In this document: in pieces, positions 53,853 to 62,854 of the stretch
How positions within the stretch are numbered: position 1 is the first letter of the stretch
Layout: the number at the start of each line of letters is the position of its first letter
Source: Pelagicoccus mobilis
GTDB taxonomy: Bacteria; Verrucomicrobiota; Verrucomicrobiia; Opitutales; Opitutaceae
Assembly: GCF_016595505.1 (NCBI RefSeq)
Contig: NZ_JAENIL010000025.1
Location: forward strand, 1-64,000
Direction: 5' to 3'
DNA length: 64,000 nt
Program-made: the position numbers and the translations under genes
The notes under the pieces: generated by a model
What the model was told of the DNA's origin: nothing
Seen by the model: only the letters and a program-made list of their open reading frames with translations
Database searches by the model: none

Positions 53853-54989
53853 ATGAGCGAACTCCCTCCAACTCAAGACATTCCTCAAGCCAAGCGCACC
53901 GTCCTCGTCGTCGACGACGAGCCCATCAACATCCAGCTACTACAACGTAAATTGGAGTGGGATGGCATCACGGTTTTAACCGCCACAAATGGCGAAGCCT
54001 GCCTTGAAGTTGCGAAGAACGAACGGCCGGATCTTATCCTTCTCGACGTCATGATGCCAGGCATGGACGGTTTCGCCGTTTGCGGGAAACTCCGCGAAGA
54101 CAAACGCACCGCCGCCATCCCTGTCATCTTCGTGACTGCCCACAACTCCAAAAAGGGCAAACTCGAAGGTTTGGAGGCCGGAGCGGTTGACTACATAACC
54201 AAACCGATCGACCTCGACGAGACGATCGCGCGTGTTCGTACCCAGTTGAGCTACCTAGCGATCAACAAGGCGAACATCGAGTTGACCCGCCGCCTCGGCG
54301 AATCCCGTCGATCCGCCGCCATCGGCGCCCTCACTCAAGGCATCGCCCACAATCTCAACAACCTGCTCGGCGTCGTCATGGGTTACCTCGAGCTGGCGAA
54401 GGTCAACTACAAGGACCCAGATAAAGTCCTCAAGAACATCGCCCGCGTCGAGTCTGCTTCGAACCGCATCGTTGGAATCATCAAACAACTAAGCACCGTC
54501 GCCTTCACCACGCGCCTACCGCTGCATGAGATGAGTCTCGAACGCCTCGTGACTGGCAGCCTCCGACGAGCCAAGGAAGACTCCAACCGCGACTATTTGG
54601 TCAACATCAAAAACGACCACGGCGAGCTCTACATCCGGACCAATATCGAAGCCTTCGAGGACGCCCTGTCCAAACTCATCATCAACGCCTGGGAAAGTTA
54701 CGGCACCGAGCACACCGGTCCTCGTCCAATGACCCTCGAAGTCTCCACCGCCGACAACGAGGTCGAGTTCAAGCTGATCGATCAGGGCAACGGCATCGAC
54801 CCAGAAGTCGAGGAGAACATGTTCGAGCCCTTCATCAGCACAAAGAACACCGTTGGCGTAGGCATGGGACTCACCGTGGCCCGCCACGCGATCCGTACCC
54901 TCGGGGGCGAGATCTACGTGCTGCCAAACGAAAACGGCAACGGCGTCACCGCCAAGTTCAGCCACCCGATCAATCGGGAGGAAAGCTAG
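53853..54989 (+). CDS. Receiver-histidine kinase protein
   Basis: 378 residues. The N-terminal receiver has VVDDEPIN and phospho-acceptor Asp65 in LILLDVMMPGMDGF and Lys117 in YITKPID. A helical linker is followed by a HisKA-like region with His166 in GIAHNLNNLLGVVMGYLELA (the NtrB-like HxxNN form) and a catalytic domain with KLIINAWESYG (N box), LIDQGNGIDP (G1), MFEPFISTK (F) and GVGMGLTVARHAI (G2). No membrane segment. It lies between folD and proC with short spacing and is not part of the phosphorelay group at 44-48 kb, though it has the same architecture. Confidence 0.93.
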   Translation: MSELPPTQDIPQAKRTVLVVDDEPINIQLLQRKLEWDGITVLTATNGEACLEVAKNERPDLILLDVMMPGMDGFAVCGKLREDKRTAAIPVIFVTAHNSKKGKLEGLEAGAVDYITKPIDLDETIARVRTQLSYLAINKANIELTRRLGESRRSAAIGALTQGIAHNLNNLLGVVMGYLELAKVNYKDPDKVLKNIARVESASNRIVGIIKQLSTVAFTTRLPLHEMSLERLVTGSLRRAKEDSNRDYLVNIKNDHGELYIRTNIEAFEDALSKLIINAWESYGTEHTGPRPMTLEVSTADNEVEFKLIDQGNGIDPEVEENMFEPFISTKNTVGVGMGLTVARHAIRTLGGEIYVLPNENGNGVTAKFSHPINREES

Positions 54990-55028
54990 CCCCCCCCTAC
55001 CCGCCTCAACAAAGAGGCCAAAGAATTT

Positions 55029-55826
55029 ATGAAAATCGGATTCATTGGAGCCGGAAACATGGCTCGTGCTATCGCAACAGGCTTGGTCAACAGTGGTCTC
55101 GCCCCACAGAACATTTCCTGCATCAGCGGAGACGACCCGACCGCAGCAAACCTCGCCAAGGACCTCGGAGCGAATCTCGCCGCCAACCGCGAAGAACTCA
55201 TCTCGTTTGGCGATATCGTCTTGCTCGCATTCAAGCCGAACCACCTCGAGACCATTACACCTGAAGAAGGTGACTTCGCGGAAGGGAAAGTCGTCCTCTC
55301 CATCCTCGCGGGACGCACCCTCGCCGACCTTGCAAAAGCCTTTCCCAAGGCCGCCAACATCGTACGCGTGATGCCAAACACTCCTGCCGCAATCGGAGCA
55401 GGTGTCGCCACCTACTGTTTCCAAAACGAGCCGAGCGATGAGCTAAAGGCCAATGTAGAGAAGATCCTCGGAGCGCTTGGAACCGCCTACCAAGTAGTCG
55501 AAGAGCAACTACACATCGCTACCGTAATCAACGGCTGCGGGCCTGCCTTCTATTTCCGCATCGTCCAGCTACTCGGTGAAATCGCAGAAAAGCACGGTCT
55601 CGACAAAAACCTAGCCATGACACTGGCCAGCGAAACCGCGATCGGCTCCTGCCAGCTCTTCAACCAAAGCGATAAAAGCGCTCAAGAGCTGATTGACGCC
55701 GTTACCTCTCCAAACGGAGTTACCCACGCCCTACTACAGAGTTTAGACCGAAACGGCTTCCCGAACGTATTGGAAGTATCCGCCCAGGACGCAGTCGACC
55801 GCTCGGTAGAGTTATCGGAAGGCTAA
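55029..55826 (+). CDS. proC: Pyrroline-5-carboxylate reductase
   Basis: It reduces pyrroline-5-carboxylate to proline with NADPH. 265 residues, standard length. Motifs: N-terminal Rossmann loop IGFIGAGNMARAI, RVMPNTPAAIGAGV, the C-terminal NGCGPAFYFRIVQLLGEIA and VTSPNGVTHALLQSL. It ends in front of the palindrome at 55833-55893. Confidence 0.95.
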   Translation: MKIGFIGAGNMARAIATGLVNSGLAPQNISCISGDDPTAANLAKDLGANLAANREELISFGDIVLLAFKPNHLETITPEEGDFAEGKVVLSILAGRTLADLAKAFPKAANIVRVMPNTPAAIGAGVATYCFQNEPSDELKANVEKILGALGTAYQVVEEQLHIATVINGCGPAFYFRIVQLLGEIAEKHGLDKNLAMTLASETAIGSCQLFNQSDKSAQELIDAVTSPNGVTHALLQSLDRNGFPNVLEVSAQDAVDRSVELSEG

Positions 55827-55832
55827 TCAAAA

Positions 55833-55893
55833 GGAGGGCAATGCTCTGTCATTGCCTAAACTTGACTACGGCAATGACGGAGCATTGCCCTCC
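55833..55893. repeat. Large palindrome with 24-base arms, possible dispersed hairpin element
   Basis: Two 24-base arms (55833-55856 and 55870-55893), complementary at 23 of 24 positions with the remaining pair a G-U, surround a 13-base loop. The arms begin GGAGGGCAATGCTC and end GAGCATTGCCCTCC. It starts six bases after the proC stop. Without a T-run it is not a typical terminator by itself. The near-perfect long arms are more like a REP/MITE-type element. Confidence 0.8.
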
Positions 55894-55894
55894 A

Positions 55895-55926
55895 ACAAAA
55901 AAGGCCGCCCTTTTCAGGACGGCCTT
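55895..55926 (-). terminator. Rho-independent terminator at the end of the Act respiratory operon
   Basis: On the minus strand AAGGCCG and CGGCCTT form the stem, followed by TTTTTTG. It lies about 23 bases after the last cytochrome gene. It also has an A/T pattern that may work weakly in the other direction for proC. Confidence 0.88.
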
Positions 55927-55948
55927 AAAAGTATCTATTCGGCTCAGC

Positions 55949-56605
55949 TTAGAAGTGCTCGGCGAGCTCAGCTGCTGTCCAAGTGCCACGGGCGCCGATA
56001 TCAGCACGGATGGCTGCGACCTGCTCTTCGGTAACCTCTTCTGCACCGTTATCCCATGAGGTACGGATATAGTTGGTAACCGCAGCGATTTCCGCGTCGT
56101 TGAAAACAGCTCCGAAGGCTGGCATCGCTCCGTTGTAGGTCTGGCCCTTGACCTGGATTTCTCCACCAAGACCAGCGAGCAAAACCTTGATCGGAATCTC
56201 AGGAGCACCGGTAACCCACTCCGAACCAGCGAGTGGCGGGAATGCACCGGCGAGGCCTTGGCCGGTAGCTTGGTGACACGCTACACACTGCTGAGCGTAA
56301 AGCTTGCCGCCATCGATCACGACGGGGCCAGCTGGCTCCTTCGGGCGATTCTTGTAAGCTTCCATCGCTGCGATGTCCTGACGGTCATGAAGAACGCTAG
56401 CTGAATCGTACTCCGCGAAATAACGACGCTGGTAGAACCAAGCGAATACGAAAACGATGATCAGCGCAAAGGCGGTGAAGAATGCGACTGGCGAGCCTTC
56501 CTTACGCTCGCGACGGAGCTGAGCGTGCACGCGAAGTACGCTCTCGTCGTTCGCCTTGCTGGCGTCGACTCCGGGAAGATGTGGTTGTTCTTGATCGTCT
56601 TGCAT
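55949..56605 (-). CDS. Membrane-anchored monoheme cytochrome c (CcoP-like position)
   Basis: 218 residues. A cytoplasmic N-terminus and one membrane helix (AFFTAFALIIVFVFAWFYQ, about 43-61) precede a class I cytochrome c domain with heme motif CVACH and the Met ligand probably in GAMPAF. The normal CcoP of cbb3 oxidases has two hemes; here only one is seen. It overlaps the CcoO-like gene in a TAATG junction, which implies translational coupling. Probably the electron outlet of the operon, facing the periplasm. Confidence 0.88.
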   Translation of the reverse strand: MQDDQEQPHLPGVDASKANDESVLRVHAQLRRERKEGSPVAFFTAFALIIVFVFAWFYQRRYFAEYDSASVLHDRQDIAAMEAYKNRPKEPAGPVVIDGGKLYAQQCVACHQATGQGLAGAFPPLAGSEWVTGAPEIPIKVLLAGLGGEIQVKGQTYNGAMPAFGAVFNDAEIAAVTNYIRTSWDNGAEEVTEEQVAAIRADIGARGTWTAAELAEHF

Positions 56606-57231
56606 TACTTGAAGGCGAGCTTTTCAGGCGCAGGAGCCTCTTCAATTTCGTACGCTTGGCTAAGGCCGAGCATGTAAGCTACGAGCGCTTCCGCTTTACG
56701 AGTCGGAACGACTTCGTAGCCTTCTTCCACCGCGTAAGCTTCTGGAAGGGCGAGAGCACGATTTGATCCTTCTCCCACGATTTCACGCTTCTCGAAAAGG
56801 AAGGCGAACGAAGGCATGTTGCTGCCTGGAGAAGTGATCTCTGGATTGTAGAAGTGCCGGTAGTGCCAGTCCGCTTCAGTGCGGCGATTGCCCACATTTG
56901 CGAGGTCCGGGCCAACACGATTAGTGCCAGTGAACACGACCTTCTGGTCGATATAGTCAATCGGCATAGATTGGCGAGAGCCCCAGCCGCGCTCAACATC
57001 AGTTCCAACGAGCGCGAGCGTTTGCTGCGTGTGACAGTTAACACACCCAAGCTCTTGATACACTTCACGTCCTTGTTCAGCCAAACCGGTCAAACGAGTT
57101 GGAATACGGTCTTCACCCTTTCCGATTGGAGAGAGATTACCCGCCTCCTGGATAGGCTTAACCAGCGTCACCGCCCATGATAGGGAAACGATGATGAGAA
57201 CGCCGATAAAAATGAAAGGTCCTCTATTCAT
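56605..57231 (-). CDS. CcoO-like membrane-anchored cytochrome c
   Basis: 208 residues with an N-terminal membrane helix (FIFIGVLIIVSLSWAVTLV). It keeps the CcoO/FixO signatures: heme motif ELGCVNCHTQQ, the WGSRQSMPIDY and TGTNRVGPDLANVGNRR blocks and the Met ligand in GSNMPSFAFL. So this subunit can carry one c-type heme. Coupled by TAATG junctions to the genes on both sides. In cbb3 oxidases this subunit docks on CcoN; here the CcoN partner has lost its metals. Confidence 0.9.
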   Translation of the reverse strand: MNRGPFIFIGVLIIVSLSWAVTLVKPIQEAGNLSPIGKGEDRIPTRLTGLAEQGREVYQELGCVNCHTQQTLALVGTDVERGWGSRQSMPIDYIDQKVVFTGTNRVGPDLANVGNRRTEADWHYRHFYNPEITSPGSNMPSFAFLFEKREIVGEGSNRALALPEAYAVEEGYEVVPTRKAEALVAYMLGLSQAYEIEEAPAPEKLAFK

Positions 57232-58709
57232 TAGTTAGGAAACTCGAGTTCAGGAGCTGCCTCAATCAAGTCAGCTGATTTTTCCTTCTCGGTGCGTGGA
57301 GAGAGGAGTATCCAGATGAACGATACCGCGTAAGCGAAGTTACCAACCGCGAAGATTGAGGCACCGATCGTGGAAAGGAAAAGGTAAGTGTCTGTGTGCT
57401 TCAGGATATCGATCGTATCCGCTGTGCTGCCATTGAGCAATGCACCGTGCGCGTAACCACCGTAAACGAGAGCAACTGTGACAGTGAAGATTCCCAAGCC
57501 CTGGACCCAGAACTGAAGGTCGGCGAGCGGAGTGTTTGGAATCTCCTTATTGAGAAGACGCGGCAGGATGTAATAGATCGTTCCTGTGAACGCCATTCCC
57601 GCGAAACCGACTAGGAAGAGATAACGAACACCGTCAGCGAATTGGCTGAACTGTGTCGCCTCCTGTACGCCGCGGAGCGAACCGAAAATAGTCAAACTTG
57701 TCGCTACGATGAATGCGACAACCGCGTAAAATACGTACCGAATCGAAAGCGTGTCCCAGATCTTCGAGAAGCTTGCGAACAAGCTGGAAAGGAACTGCAT
57801 CGAGAAAACGGTTAGCGGCAGGAAGAGTCCGAAGCTCGCTGTTACGCCAACGGAAGCAACCCAGGCCGGGAACGGCCCGTTCACCAAAGAAGCAAGCCCT
57901 GCTGCGCTGGAGAAGAGAATCCAACTCCAGAATGCGATGCCCGACTGACGGTAGCCAACGATGTGCTGACCGAGCGCCTTCGGAATGATGTAGTAGATCG
58001 CGGCGAGCGCGAAGGGAGCGACTACCAGACCGATCAAGTTACCTCCAAACCAAGCCGCCACTACGCTTTGGAAAACGCCTTGAGCCGGCATGCAGAAAAT
58101 CATCACTTGAGCGATGGTGTAGATCCACACGAAGCAGAAAACACCAGCCAACGCATACCACTGGGAAGCAAAGGAAGAACGGTAAGCACGCGACTTAAAC
58201 GCGAGCAGTATCCAGATTCCTAGACCAATGAAAGATGCGAAGAGAAAGGGAGCTGCGTACGTTGGAAACTCCAGCATGCGGTATGGAGTTTGGTCACCTT
58301 TAAAGATACCGAAAACACCTATGATCGCCGCGATGTTCCAAGCTACGGTCGAAATCGCCAGAACCGGGCCATTGCCAACCGGGCGCCCACCGAGGCGAGC
58401 TACGATCCAAGCCACGCAAGCGAGGCCTGCATTGAAAAGCCAGCCGTAGACGAGAGCATTCCAAAACGCTGGGTAGACCTTTCCGTAAGTCATCCAGGAG
58501 ATGTCGGAAAGGTAGTCCGGCTTGTGAAGTTTGATGGAGACGATCAAGCCAAGCAAGGACGCGACGAGCAGCCAGAAAACTGAGCCCTTGATCAATCCAA
58601 GCACCGCGAAGCGCATGGAGGCATCGATCTTCTGTTCTCTATCACGATTCGATCCATCGCCTTCGAGTGAAGGGAAGATCGACGAAAAGAGGTTGCAGAT
58701 CAGATTCAT
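57231..58709 (-). CDS. CcoN-like heme-copper oxidase subunit lacking all heme and copper ligands
   Basis: 492 residues with about twelve membrane helices (an ATG at residue 32 is an alternative start). The chain aligns with CcoN over its length, for instance GKVYPAFWNALVYGW with GRLRPLHTNAVIFAF, and WFGGNLIGLVVAPFALAAIY with [20 protein letters not shown]. At the six sites where CcoN has metal-binding histidines, none is left: Phe82, Gly223, Ala273, Ser274 and a His-free stretch at about 358-372. Only four histidines remain, all in loops. It therefore cannot bind the two hemes or CuB in the standard way. It may serve as a membrane scaffold for the two cytochromes that follow. Confidence 0.9.
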   Translation of the reverse strand: MNLICNLFSSIFPSLEGDGSNRDREQKIDASMRFAVLGLIKGSVFWLLVASLLGLIVSIKLHKPDYLSDISWMTYGKVYPAFWNALVYGWLFNAGLACVAWIVARLGGRPVGNGPVLAISTVAWNIAAIIGVFGIFKGDQTPYRMLEFPTYAAPFLFASFIGLGIWILLAFKSRAYRSSFASQWYALAGVFCFVWIYTIAQVMIFCMPAQGVFQSVVAAWFGGNLIGLVVAPFALAAIYYIIPKALGQHIVGYRQSGIAFWSWILFSSAAGLASLVNGPFPAWVASVGVTASFGLFLPLTVFSMQFLSSLFASFSKIWDTLSIRYVFYAVVAFIVATSLTIFGSLRGVQEATQFSQFADGVRYLFLVGFAGMAFTGTIYYILPRLLNKEIPNTPLADLQFWVQGLGIFTVTVALVYGGYAHGALLNGSTADTIDILKHTDTYLFLSTIGASIFAVGNFAYAVSFIWILLSPRTEKEKSADLIEAAPELEFPN

Positions 58710-58737
58710 AGCTACGTTCGAAGCGACGGCCTGTCCC

Positions 58738-59022
58738 CTACTTGGAGTTCTCCGCGATAACGAGTGCCTTAGCTCGCTCGATAGAAAGGCGAACCTTGCC
58801 GTTGGCGGCGTCGGTTACCTTGCTGGTTGAAAGAAGGGATTGAGCTGCTCCTTCATGCTCGGCGAGAGTCGTATCAGGTACTGTGAAGTTGGATACTTCT
58901 TCAGGTGAATCGACTCCGTCCACATATACCTTGCTGGTGAGGAACCAGAAGAGAAGGAACAATCCGATGATCGCAACGACGACCGGAAATGAGCTACGCG
59001 AGGGTGTGTGCGCTTGTGTCAT
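58738..59022 (-). CDS. Small single-pass membrane protein between actF and the CcoN-like gene
   Basis: 94 residues with one N-terminal membrane helix (VVVAIIGLFLLFWFLTSKV) and a periplasmic tail rich in V, S, E and A. No heme motif. It lies 9 bp after actF and 28 bp before the CcoN-like gene. By position it may be a small accessory subunit of alternative complex III, comparable in form to the single-helix ActG known from Rhodothermus, but sequence identity cannot be claimed. Confidence 0.7.
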   Translation of the reverse strand: MTQAHTPSRSSFPVVVAIIGLFLLFWFLTSKVYVDGVDSPEEVSNFTVPDTTLAEHEGAAQSLLSTSKVTDAANGKVRLSIERAKALVIAENSK

Positions 59023-59031
59023 TTTTCGAAA

Positions 59032-60267
59032 TTAGTGGTTGTGGCCCAAACACTCGCCGATGCGTGGATCGCGAATCGGGATGATCTTAACCTTGTAATA
59101 GCTGGTCCAGTACGCCCAGAGGAGTACACCGATACCGCCGACGATAGATGCAACCAACCAGAGGATAGCCATTGGCTGATGAATGAAGTCTACCGGGTGG
59201 TGGTGTTCCTTGAGAGAAGGCAGTACGTTGAAGATGATATCGAAGAGCTGCATGAAGAGGATCCAGCATGCCATGAATACCATGCTTGGGAACTTCGTCT
59301 TGAGCGGGTACTGCAGCATGAAAAGGAACGGGAAGAGGAAGTGTCCAAAGACTAGGAACATGGATACGCCCCACCACATGCCTTCCTCACGGAAGTTGTA
59401 CCAGAACGTCTCTTCAGGGATGTTACCATTCCAGATCAGGAAGTACTGGGAGAAGCTGATGTACGCCCAGAAAACCGTGAATGCGAAACAGAGAGTACTG
59501 AGGTCGTGCAAATGCTTCGTGTTGAAGACACCCTTAAGTGGCCCCTTCGCTACGAGGAATGCTGCTACGAGTACGAGAACCGCAAGCGCGGCACGCATGG
59601 AGTTGGCGAAGAACCAAACACCGAACATCGTGGAGAACCAGTGGTACTCGAGAGACATGATCCAGTCGAAACCGGCCATTGACCAAGTGAGCGCGACTAC
59701 CACGAGACCACCTGCTGCGTGCTTACGGCTTGAGTAAGTGTGGTCAGCCTTGCCGTCACCATCTTGAGAGAAGGAGTTACGACGGAAAGTGCGAGCGAAG
59801 TAGATCCAAGCACCGAAGCTGATGATGGTACGCGCCCAAAAGCCGAAAGGCCCAAACTCGTTCAACCACCAAGTCTTCTTCTGGTAGAGTACGTCGTCAG
59901 CAACCTTGTGGCCGTGAACAAGCGCGTCTTCGTTCATCCAGATCCAGACTGTGCCTTGGTCTCCAGAGAAGTAGGTGATTGCGAAGAGAGGGATGAAGAG
60001 AACAGCCATCCAAGGGAGAGCTGCGAGGAAGTTCTCAGCTTGGCGGCGGATGATGGTCGACCAGTAAGCGTCGAAGATGTGGTGAATCATCACCAAGAAA
60101 AGCATACCGATGGTGATCGACGTCGTGAAAAGCATGCCGATCAGGTAGCAGAAAGAGGCCAAGCGTGAGTCGACGAACATGCCGACGAATGCAATGATCA
60201 GGCCGACGGCGCCGATCATGAGCCACTTTGTTGGGTTCGGAAGCGAAGCGTCGCGTTCTGCACTCAT
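59032..60267 (-). CDS. actF: Alternative complex III subunit ActF (NrfD-like)
   Basis: 411 residues with ten predicted membrane helices. It is the shorter NrfD-type membrane subunit of the quinol:electron-acceptor oxidoreductase (alternative complex III). The second half with MWWGVSMFLVFGHFLFPFLF and the C-terminal DFIHQPMAILWLVASIVGGI fits ActF. It overlaps actE by an ATGA junction. No heme or cluster motif, as expected. Confidence 0.92.
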   Translation of the reverse strand: MSAERDASLPNPTKWLMIGAVGLIIAFVGMFVDSRLASFCYLIGMLFTTSITIGMLFLVMIHHIFDAYWSTIIRRQAENFLAALPWMAVLFIPLFAITYFSGDQGTVWIWMNEDALVHGHKVADDVLYQKKTWWLNEFGPFGFWARTIISFGAWIYFARTFRRNSFSQDGDGKADHTYSSRKHAAGGLVVVALTWSMAGFDWIMSLEYHWFSTMFGVWFFANSMRAALAVLVLVAAFLVAKGPLKGVFNTKHLHDLSTLCFAFTVFWAYISFSQYFLIWNGNIPEETFWYNFREEGMWWGVSMFLVFGHFLFPFLFMLQYPLKTKFPSMVFMACWILFMQLFDIIFNVLPSLKEHHHPVDFIHQPMAILWLVASIVGGIGVLLWAYWTSYYKVKIIPIRDPRIGECLGHNH

Positions 60268-60878
60268 AGTCCTAGTCCCTCCTTTTCTGCAGGAGTCAAA
60301 TCTTTGGCGGAGCCGTTAGCCGCACGCTGTAGAGCGCGAACGTAGAGAACGACATTCCAGCGGTCTTCGACCGAAAGCTTTTCCTTGTAGCCGTACATGC
60401 GTCCGCTGCGGCTACCGTTACCGATGTAGTGATAGATTTCACCGTCGCTCATGTCTGTGTAAGGAGCAGCGGTAAGGTTCGCGATCGCTGTCATTCCGAA
60501 TGCTGCGGTGCGACCGTTTCCGTCGCCTGCTGCACCGTGACAAACCGCACAGTAGATGTCGTAGCGTTCTTCACCGCGCTCCATGGCGGCTTCGTTCACT
60601 TCGATCGGGAAACCATTTCCGAACGTCTCGCCCTTCTTACCAGTCGCCTTGTAGGCATCTGGCTCGAACGTTCCGCGAGCAACCGTGCCTGGAACCGGCA
60701 AACGGTCCGAACGGCCATCGGCGAAGAAAGCGCTCTTCCCCTGTGGCTCGTAGCGTGGCATGTGGTCCATGTCATCGAAGATCTCGAGCGGACGCTTTGT
60801 CGTAGTAGTGCCTCGGAATCCGAGCACGCTGATCGCCGCGATCACGACGAATGCAAATATCAGGTATACGTAGCGCAT
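60264..60878 (-). CDS. actE: Alternative complex III subunit ActE, monoheme cytochrome c
   Basis: 204 residues. One N-terminal membrane helix (YVYLIFAFVVIAAISVLGF) and a cytochrome c domain with heme motif CAVCH. The region MDHMPRYEPQGKSAFFADGR and PVPGTVARGTFEPDAYKATG is characteristic of ActE. It passes electrons from the pentaheme ActA subunit (outside the window) towards the acceptor. Starts 4 bp after actD. Confidence 0.94.
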   Translation of the reverse strand: MRYVYLIFAFVVIAAISVLGFRGTTTTKRPLEIFDDMDHMPRYEPQGKSAFFADGRSDRLPVPGTVARGTFEPDAYKATGKKGETFGNGFPIEVNEAAMERGEERYDIYCAVCHGAAGDGNGRTAAFGMTAIANLTAAPYTDMSDGEIYHYIGNGSRSGRMYGYKEKLSVEDRWNVVLYVRALQRAANGSAKDLTPAEKEGLGL

Positions 60879-60882
60879 CTCG

Positions 60883-61413
60883 TTATTTCTCCATATCGGT
60901 AACTTCTACCGGATGCAGCCCCTCGATAAAGGAACGCGTCTTGTCTTCGTCGAACTGTGGATCTTCGGTCTCGATGTAGAGGAAGAACTTGTCGTCGGAC
61001 ATCTCCGCGACGTTGTCGACTTTAAGCGCCGGATGATAGTGCATCGGCAGCTTGTTTAGAATGAACATGCCCGCGATAGACGCGAAGGCCGAGAAGAGGA
61101 TCGTAAGCTCGTAAGATACCGGGAACGCAAACATCGGGCTGAAGAGCGGCTTGCCGCCGATCAGGATCTTGTAGTCAAACGCGTTTGTGAAGAAGATCAT
61201 GCTCATACCGGTGATGAAACCAGTGGTGCCGCCCACAATAGTGAAGCGAGGCACCCAAGAGCGCTTGAGCCCCATAGCCGCGTCCATGCCGTGAATCGGG
61301 AACGGAGTGATCACGTCCCAAGACTTGTAGCCAGCGTCCCTCACCTTTTCAGCTGCATGCATGATGTCAGCCGGGGTGTCGAACTTAGCGAGAATTCCAA
61401 ATTTGTCCGCCAT
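60883..61413 (-). CDS. actD: Alternative complex III subunit ActD
   Basis: 176 residues with two membrane helices (FTIVGGTTGFITGMSMIFF and ELTILFSAFASIAGMFIL), preceded by a small ferredoxin-fold-like domain (DKFGILAKFDTPADIMHAA, then GYKSWDVITPFPIHGMDAAM). This combination is diagnostic of ActD. It has no cofactor and holds the complex together. Gap to actC is 25 bp, to actE 4 bp. Confidence 0.94.
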   Translation of the reverse strand: MADKFGILAKFDTPADIMHAAEKVRDAGYKSWDVITPFPIHGMDAAMGLKRSWVPRFTIVGGTTGFITGMSMIFFTNAFDYKILIGGKPLFSPMFAFPVSYELTILFSAFASIAGMFILNKLPMHYHPALKVDNVAEMSDDKFFLYIETEDPQFDEDKTRSFIEGLHPVEVTDMEK

Positions 61414-61438
61414 TTTTAGAGGAGTCGACGTTTAGAGA

Positions 61439-62853
<1,415 letters not shown>

Positions 62854-62854
<1 letters not shown>

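Noticed and set aside
54516-55424. A 302-residue minus-strand frame
   Set aside because: Antisense to a receiver-kinase gene and proC, both well supported.
57231-58709. Functional cbb3-type oxygen reductase subunit I
   Set aside because: All histidines for the hemes and CuB are replaced.
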